Part shown: positions 59,816 through 64,000 of the stretch, one piece after another
Position numbering within the stretch: position 1 is the stretch's first letter
Layout of the letters: each line of letters starts with the position of its first letter
Origin: Ga0077555 sp033764055
GTDB taxonomy: Bacteria > Pseudomonadota > Alphaproteobacteria > Rhizobiales > Hyphomicrobiaceae
Assembly (NCBI GenBank): GCA_033764055.1
Contig: JANRJI010000134.1
Span: 1-64,000, forward strand
Length of the DNA: 64,000 bases
Reading direction: 5' to 3'
Position numbers and translations under genes: made by a program
The notes under the pieces: model-generated
The model's database searches: none
Told to the model about the DNA's origin: nothing
What the model saw: only the letters and a program-made list of their open reading frames with translations

Positions 59816-61315
59816 TTATCGCATGACGGGGATCGAGAACTCCGCCCCCTCCTTCACGCCGCTCGGCCAGCGCGAGGTCACCGTCTTGGTGCGTGTGTAG
59901 AACCGTACCGAATCTGGGCCGTGCTGATTGAGGTCGCCGAACGCGGACCTCTTCCATCCCCCGAACGTGTAATAGGCCAGCGGCACCGGAATCGGCACAT
60001 TGACCCCCACCATGCCGATGTTCACCTTCGCCACGAAGTCGCGGGCCGTGTCTCCGTCTCGCGTGAAGATCGCGACGCCGTTCCCGTACTCGTGATTCAT
60101 GGCGAGAGCGAGCCCCTCGCCGTAGTCCCTCGCGCGAACCACCGAGAGGACGGGGCCGAAGATCTCCTCCTTGTAAATGCGCATCTCCGGGCGCACCTCG
60201 TCGAAGAGGCAGCCGCCCATGTAGAAGCCTTGCTCGTAGCCCTGCATCTTGAAGTTGCGTCCATCGACCTTGAGCCTGGCTCCTTCCTGGACACCGGTCT
60301 CTACGTAGCCCTTCACCTTTTCGAGGTGTGCCTTGGTCACCAGCGGCCCCATGTCGGCGTCCAGGCTGGTGGATGGGCCGATCTTCAATGCCTCAATCCT
60401 GGGGATCAGCTTCGCTACCAGCGCGTCGGCCGTCTTCTCGCCGACAGGCACGGCCACCGAGACGGCCATGCAGCGCTCTCCGGCCGAGCCGTAGCCCGCG
60501 CCGATCAGCGCGTCCGCAGCCTGATCGATATCGGCGTCCGGCATCACGATCATGTGGTTCTTGGCGCCGCCGAAGCACGCCACCCGCTTGCCACTCGCCG
60601 CACCCCGTGCATAGACGTAGGCGGCGATCGGAGTCGAGCCCACGAAGCCCACGGCCTGGATGTCCTCGTCGTCCAGGATGGCGTCGACAGCCTCCTTGTC
60701 GCCGTTGACGACGTTCAGGATGCCGGCCGGCAACCCGGCCTCGATCATCAGCTCGGCAAGCATGAGCGGCACGCTCGGATCGCGCTCCGACGGCTTCAGG
60801 ATAAAGGCATTGCCACAGGCGATCGCTGGCGCGAACTTCCACATTGGAATCATGGCCGGGACGTTGAAGGGCGTGATGCCTGCTACGACTCCCAGTGGCT
60901 GGCGCATCGAGTAGACGTCGATGCCGGGCCCCGCTCCTTCCGTGTACTCGCCCTTCAGCAGGTGTGGGATTCCGGTCGCGAACTCCGCCACCTCGAGCCC
61001 GCGCTGAATGTCGCCTTTGGCGTCGGCGATGACCTTGCCATGCTCGCGAGCAAGCTTGTCGGCAAGCTTGTCCATGTCGCGGTTGAGTAGCTCGACGAAC
61101 TTGGCCATCACGCGGGCCCGCCGCTGCGGGTTCATCGCGGCCCAGGCCGGCTGTGCGGCCTTGGCGTTCTCGACGGCCCGACGCAGCTCACCCTTCGAAG
61201 CCAGCGGCACCCGGGCCGCGACCTCTCCCGTCATCGGCCAGAAGACATCGGCGAACTTGCCTGATGTGCCCTGGACCCGCTTGCCGCCGATGAAGTGGGA
61301 AAGCTCCTCAGCCAT
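59816..61315 (-). CDS. mmsA: methylmalonate-semialdehyde dehydrogenase (CoA-acylating)
   Basis: A 499-residue aldehyde dehydrogenase of the MmsA type, which converts (methyl)malonate semialdehyde to propionyl- or acetyl-CoA in valine, thymine and inositol breakdown. The N-terminal S-H-F-I-G-G-K segment, N-V-P-A-M-I-P-M-W near 151-159, G-S-T-P-I near 227, the catalytic C282 in G-E-R-C-M and the final C-terminal P-x-M-R are typical. GAGGG lies before the ATG at 61315. Confidence 0.95.
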   Translation of the reverse strand: MAEELSHFIGGKRVQGTSGKFADVFWPMTGEVAARVPLASKGELRRAVENAKAAQPAWAAMNPQRRARVMAKFVELLNRDMDKLADKLAREHGKVIADAKGDIQRGLEVAEFATGIPHLLKGEYTEGAGPGIDVYSMRQPLGVVAGITPFNVPAMIPMWKFAPAIACGNAFILKPSERDPSVPLMLAELMIEAGLPAGILNVVNGDKEAVDAILDDEDIQAVGFVGSTPIAAYVYARGAASGKRVACFGGAKNHMIVMPDADIDQAADALIGAGYGSAGERCMAVSVAVPVGEKTADALVAKLIPRIEALKIGPSTSLDADMGPLVTKAHLEKVKGYVETGVQEGARLKVDGRNFKMQGYEQGFYMGGCLFDEVRPEMRIYKEEIFGPVLSVVRARDYGEGLALAMNHEYGNGVAIFTRDGDTARDFVAKVNIGMVGVNVPIPVPLAYYTFGGWKRSAFGDLNQHGPDSVRFYTRTKTVTSRWPSGVKEGAEFSIPVMR

Positions 61316-61473
61316 GATGTGCCCTCGTCCGATGGATGCCACCTATGGCATCATCCTAGGCGAGTGGCGACACTCATTCCAGGTGGTCCTTGAACGGCTG
61401 CATGGCGTATCCGCGGACCGTCTGAGGGCGCGGCTTGGATGAGGGTCAGACCTGGCCTGCCATCAAGCAAGGG

Positions 61474-61529
61474 CCGGTCCTCAGGCCATCCGAAGCGGTG
61501 CGCAGGCTTCGGACAGCCGGAGGGACCGG
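61474..61529. terminator. nested hairpin after the monooxygenase gene
   Basis: Outer arms CCGGTCC (61474-61480) and GGACCGG (61523-61529) enclose inner arms CCGAAGC (61490-61496) and GCTTCGG (61506-61512). The structure starts 27 nt after the minus-strand monooxygenase stop. No T tract is seen, so it is a likely transcript end by position only. Confidence 0.5.
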
Positions 61530-61556
61530 ACCTATCGGCGGAAGGTCGACGACCAT

Positions 61557-63179
61557 TCAGGCTGACATCTCGAAGCCTTCGTAGCCCTTCTCGGCGACCT
61601 CGTTGCACTTTTTCACGTAGTTCTGCACGCCGCCGACGTAGGGCATGAAGATGCGCGGCTTGCCGGGAATATTGGCGCCCATGTACCAGCTGTTGGCCAT
61701 CGGATAGAGCGTCGAGTTGGCAACCTCGTTGTTGTGCTGGACCCAGGCCATCTCCGCCATCCGCGAGGCCTCGATGCGGCGCATCTGGCGGCCCCTCGCG
61801 TAGGTGATGGCATCGCCGATGAAATCGACGTGCTGCTGGCACGAGAAGATCATCTGGCTCTTCACACCCGGGCTCTGCGGTCCCGTGATCATGAACATGT
61901 TCGGGAAGCCGGCGACCATGACGCCGAGATAGGTCTGCGGCCCGTCCTTCCACTTCTCGCTGATCGAGGTCCCGTTCTTGCCCTTGATGTCGATCTCTTT
62001 CATCGCGCCCGTCATCGCGTCGAAGCCGGTCGCGAACACGATCGCGTCAAGCTCATACGCTTTGCCGTCGGCGGTCTTGATCCCGAACGGTGTGATCTCC
62101 TCGATCGGGTTCTTGCGGATGTTGACCAGCTTGACGTGCGGCAGGTTGTAGGTCTGGTAGTAGTTCGTATCGAGGATCAAGCGCTTGGTGCCGATCGGGT
62201 GATCGTTCGGGCAGAGTGCCTCTGCGGTCTCCTTGTCCTGGACGATCGAGCGGATCTTGTTGCGTACGAACTCGGAGGCCGTGTCATTGGCGGCCTTGTT
62301 GGTGAGCAGGTCCGTGTACGCGTAGAGGAAGCTGATCGAGCCGCCCTCCTGCCACTTGCGCTCGTAGGTGGCGTTGCGCTCCTCCTCGGAGACCTCCAGC
62401 GCGGACTTTGTCGGCGGCGGATAGCCGGCGATGGCGAATGGCGTGTCGACCGCCCCGGCCCGGCGCTGCGGATACTCGGCCTTGTGCTTGGCCTCCTTGA
62501 CAGGGTCCATCGGCCCGTTCTGCGCCGGCAGCGAGAAGTTGGCCGTGCGCTGGAAGACGAAGAGCTGCCGTGCCTGCTTGGCGATGTGTGGAATCGACTG
62601 GACGCCGGAAGAGCCGGTGCCGATGACCCCGACGCGGAGGCCGGTGAAATCCACGCCCTCATGCGGCCACAGACCGGTGTGGTACCACTTGCCCTGGAAG
62701 CTATCGATGCCCTTGATGTCGGGCTTCCTCGGAGTCGAGAGATTGCCGGTCGCCATGATGCAATAGGGCGCGGTGATCGTCTCGCCCTTGTCGGTCGTCA
62801 CCGTCCACCGGCTCGACCTCTCGTCGAACGTGGCCGCAGTGATGGTCGTGTTGAACTGCACATCCTTGCGCAAGTCGAACCGATCGGCGACGTGCTGCAC
62901 ATATTTCAGGATTTCGCCCTGGTTGCCGTAGCGCTCCGGCCACTTCCACTCCTGATCGAGCTCTGGCGAGAACGAGAACGAGTACTCGAGGCTTTCCACG
63001 TCGCAGCGGCAGCCGGGGTAGCGGTTCCAGTACCAGGTGCCCCCGACGTCGTGGCCCTTCTCGTAGGCCCGCACCTTGAAACCGAGGCCGCGCAGCTTGT
63101 GAATGGCATAGAGCCCGCCGACGCCCGCGCCGATGATGATGACGTCGAGGCCGTCGGGGCCGGTGGAGGGAGTGGGCAT
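61557..63179 (-). CDS. Baeyer-Villiger-type flavin monooxygenase
   Basis: A 540-residue class B flavoprotein monooxygenase. The FAD loop G-A-G-V-G-G is at 17-22, the Baeyer-Villiger fingerprint F161-x-G-x-x-x-H167-x-x-x-W171-P is complete, and the NADPH loop G-T-G-S-S-G is at 187-192. The length and the conserved G-G-T-W-Y-W-N-R-Y-P-G match cyclohexanone monooxygenase relatives, which insert oxygen beside a ketone. The physiological ketone is unknown. GAGG lies about 8 nt before the ATG. Confidence 0.95.
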   Translation of the reverse strand: MPTPSTGPDGLDVIIIGAGVGGLYAIHKLRGLGFKVRAYEKGHDVGGTWYWNRYPGCRCDVESLEYSFSFSPELDQEWKWPERYGNQGEILKYVQHVADRFDLRKDVQFNTTITAATFDERSSRWTVTTDKGETITAPYCIMATGNLSTPRKPDIKGIDSFQGKWYHTGLWPHEGVDFTGLRVGVIGTGSSGVQSIPHIAKQARQLFVFQRTANFSLPAQNGPMDPVKEAKHKAEYPQRRAGAVDTPFAIAGYPPPTKSALEVSEEERNATYERKWQEGGSISFLYAYTDLLTNKAANDTASEFVRNKIRSIVQDKETAEALCPNDHPIGTKRLILDTNYYQTYNLPHVKLVNIRKNPIEEITPFGIKTADGKAYELDAIVFATGFDAMTGAMKEIDIKGKNGTSISEKWKDGPQTYLGVMVAGFPNMFMITGPQSPGVKSQMIFSCQQHVDFIGDAITYARGRQMRRIEASRMAEMAWVQHNNEVANSTLYPMANSWYMGANIPGKPRIFMPYVGGVQNYVKKCNEVAEKGYEGFEMSA

Positions 63180-63352
63180 CGAAGTGTCCTCGTTACGTTC
63201 GGGAGATTTGTCCGGACATTAAGCCATGGTGCCTGCACACGCGCAACCGCGGGATGCGGTCGCAGCATTGAAATGCACGCTGACGCCGCTTCGCCGATGA
63301 TCGTCCAAGCTTTCCCGCCTTCCCCGCCCCGGCAGGCTGGTCGCACGTCCGA

Positions 63353-64000
63353 TCACACGAGACTGATCAGCTCCGCATCCGTATGAGCGGTCAACCCCCG
63401 AGTCACCAGCGAGGACCAGGCCTCCTCCGCGTCGTCGACGATGTCGAACAGAGCGAGATCCTCAGGCTCGATCGTGCCGAGCTCGATGAGCGCATCGAAA
63501 TTGATGACCTTCGTCCAGAACGCCCTCCCGAATAGCACGACCGGCATTTTCGGCGCCTTGTGGGTCTGCTGCAGCGTCAGGATCTCGAACAGCTCGTCCA
63601 TCGTTCCGAAACCGCCCGGGAAGACCGCCAGTGCATTCGCCCGCATGGCGAGGTGCATCTTGCGCATCGCGAAATAATGAAAGCGAAACGTCAGGGCCGG
63701 CGTCGAGTAGGCGTTCGGCACCTGCTCCGCCGGAAGCTTGATGTTGAAGCCGATGCTCGGCGCTCCTGCCTCGGCGGCGCCCCGATTGGCCGCCTCCATG
63801 ATGCCGGGTCCGCCGCCTGTAGCGATCACGTTGTCGCGTGGCCTGTCGTCGATGGCCTTGGCGCCCCCGCGCTCCGAGACGAGCCGCCCGAAGCGGCGAG
63901 CCTCCTCGTACCAGGGGGCCAGCGCCGCCCGTGCCTTGGCCTTGCGCAGCGCCTCGGCATTCGTCGCATCCCGCAGCAGTTGCTCGGCCTGCTCCGGCGA
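63353..64000 (-). CDS. LOG-family protein (TIGR00730), partial
   Basis: The frame enters from the right edge without a start in the window and gives 215 residues to the stop. It has G-G-G-P-G-I-M-E and P-G-G-F-G-T-M-D-E, the nucleotide phosphate-binding and catalytic motifs of the LOG (formerly lysine-decarboxylase-like) family, which cleave ribose-5-phosphate from cytokinin or purine nucleotides. The N-terminal extension before the motif is long, like the larger type II LOG proteins. Confidence 0.92.
   Translation of the reverse strand, partial: SPEQAEQLLRDATNAEALRKAKARAALAPWYEEARRFGRLVSERGGAKAIDDRPRDNVIATGGGPGIMEAANRGAAEAGAPSIGFNIKLPAEQVPNAYSTPALTFRFHYFAMRKMHLAMRANALAVFPGGFGTMDELFEILTLQQTHKAPKMPVVLFGRAFWTKVINFDALIELGTIEPEDLALFDIVDDAEEAWSSLVTRGLTAHTDAELISLV

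Noticed and set aside
1..64000. tRNA, rRNA, CRISPR, insertion sequences or prophage
   Set aside because: Reading for T-arm consensus sequences, regularly spaced repeats, transposase motifs and phage structural genes gave nothing. The S24 repressor alone is not evidence of a prophage.

Overview
This is a GC-rich chromosomal stretch of an alphaproteobacterium, most likely from or near Hyphomicrobiales (Rhizobiales). The evidence is the mraZ-rsmH-ftsL start of a division cluster, a PhaR-type polyhydroxyalkanoate regulator, a bactofilin, a PodJ-like membrane protein with Sel1 repeats, CaiB-type CoA chemistry and a KpsMT exporter. The species cannot be fixed from the sequence. I saw no tRNA, rRNA, CRISPR array, transposase or prophage block.

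Layout. 1-2.4 kb (minus): start of the division cluster with an upstream array of MraZ boxes. 2.7-12.8 kb: metabolic genes, namely an MFS carrier, a FadB-like hydratase/dehydrogenase divergent from an acyl-CoA ligase, a two-subunit TPP decarboxylase, a dual-specificity-type phosphatase and a two-subunit aconitase X dehydratase. 12.8-19.2 kb: glyS without glyQ beside it, a two-gene GbsR-like/DUF4166 unit with palindromic operators on both start codons, a sterol-desaturase family hydroxylase and an M20 amidohydrolase. 19.3-20.5 kb: a Uma2 gene followed by a DUF433/DUF5615 toxin-antitoxin-like pair. 20.8-26.3 kb (plus): a compact coenzyme F420 operon, npdG-cofE-cofD-cofCGH, whose last gene joins CofC, CofG and CofH in one 1005-residue polypeptide.

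26.3-41.5 kb: envelope and signalling genes, including an OmpA-domain protein, a TPR protein, a 1166-residue Sel1/PodJ-like protein, and a minus-strand operon of a coiled-coil protein, a membrane protein with an OmpA domain, a Ras-like GTPase, a histidine kinase and a receiver protein. This last operon is the best candidate here for an undescribed system. A CoA transferase, phaR, a tiny membrane protein and a bactofilin follow. 41.6-45.4 kb: a phosphoesterase, a DUF262/DUF1524 (GmrSD-like) nuclease and an S24 repressor, which look like a small defence module. 45.6-50.3 kb: DUF952-pyrD, a CelD-type acyltransferase, an SDR, a ferredoxin and an Hpt protein. 50.6-54.8 kb: a 1038-residue membrane-anchored coiled-coil protein and a dipeptide epimerase. 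54.9-59.6 kb: two glycosyltransferases facing a KpsT/KpsM ABC exporter. 59.8-64 kb: methylmalonate-semialdehyde dehydrogenase, a Baeyer-Villiger-type monooxygenase and a LOG-family protein cut by the right edge.

Most genes are packed with ATGA-type overlaps or short gaps. Convergent gene pairs are usually separated by short GC-rich hairpins without a T tract, so termination is probably not of the classic intrinsic type. All product names rest on reading motifs by eye; no database search was run.
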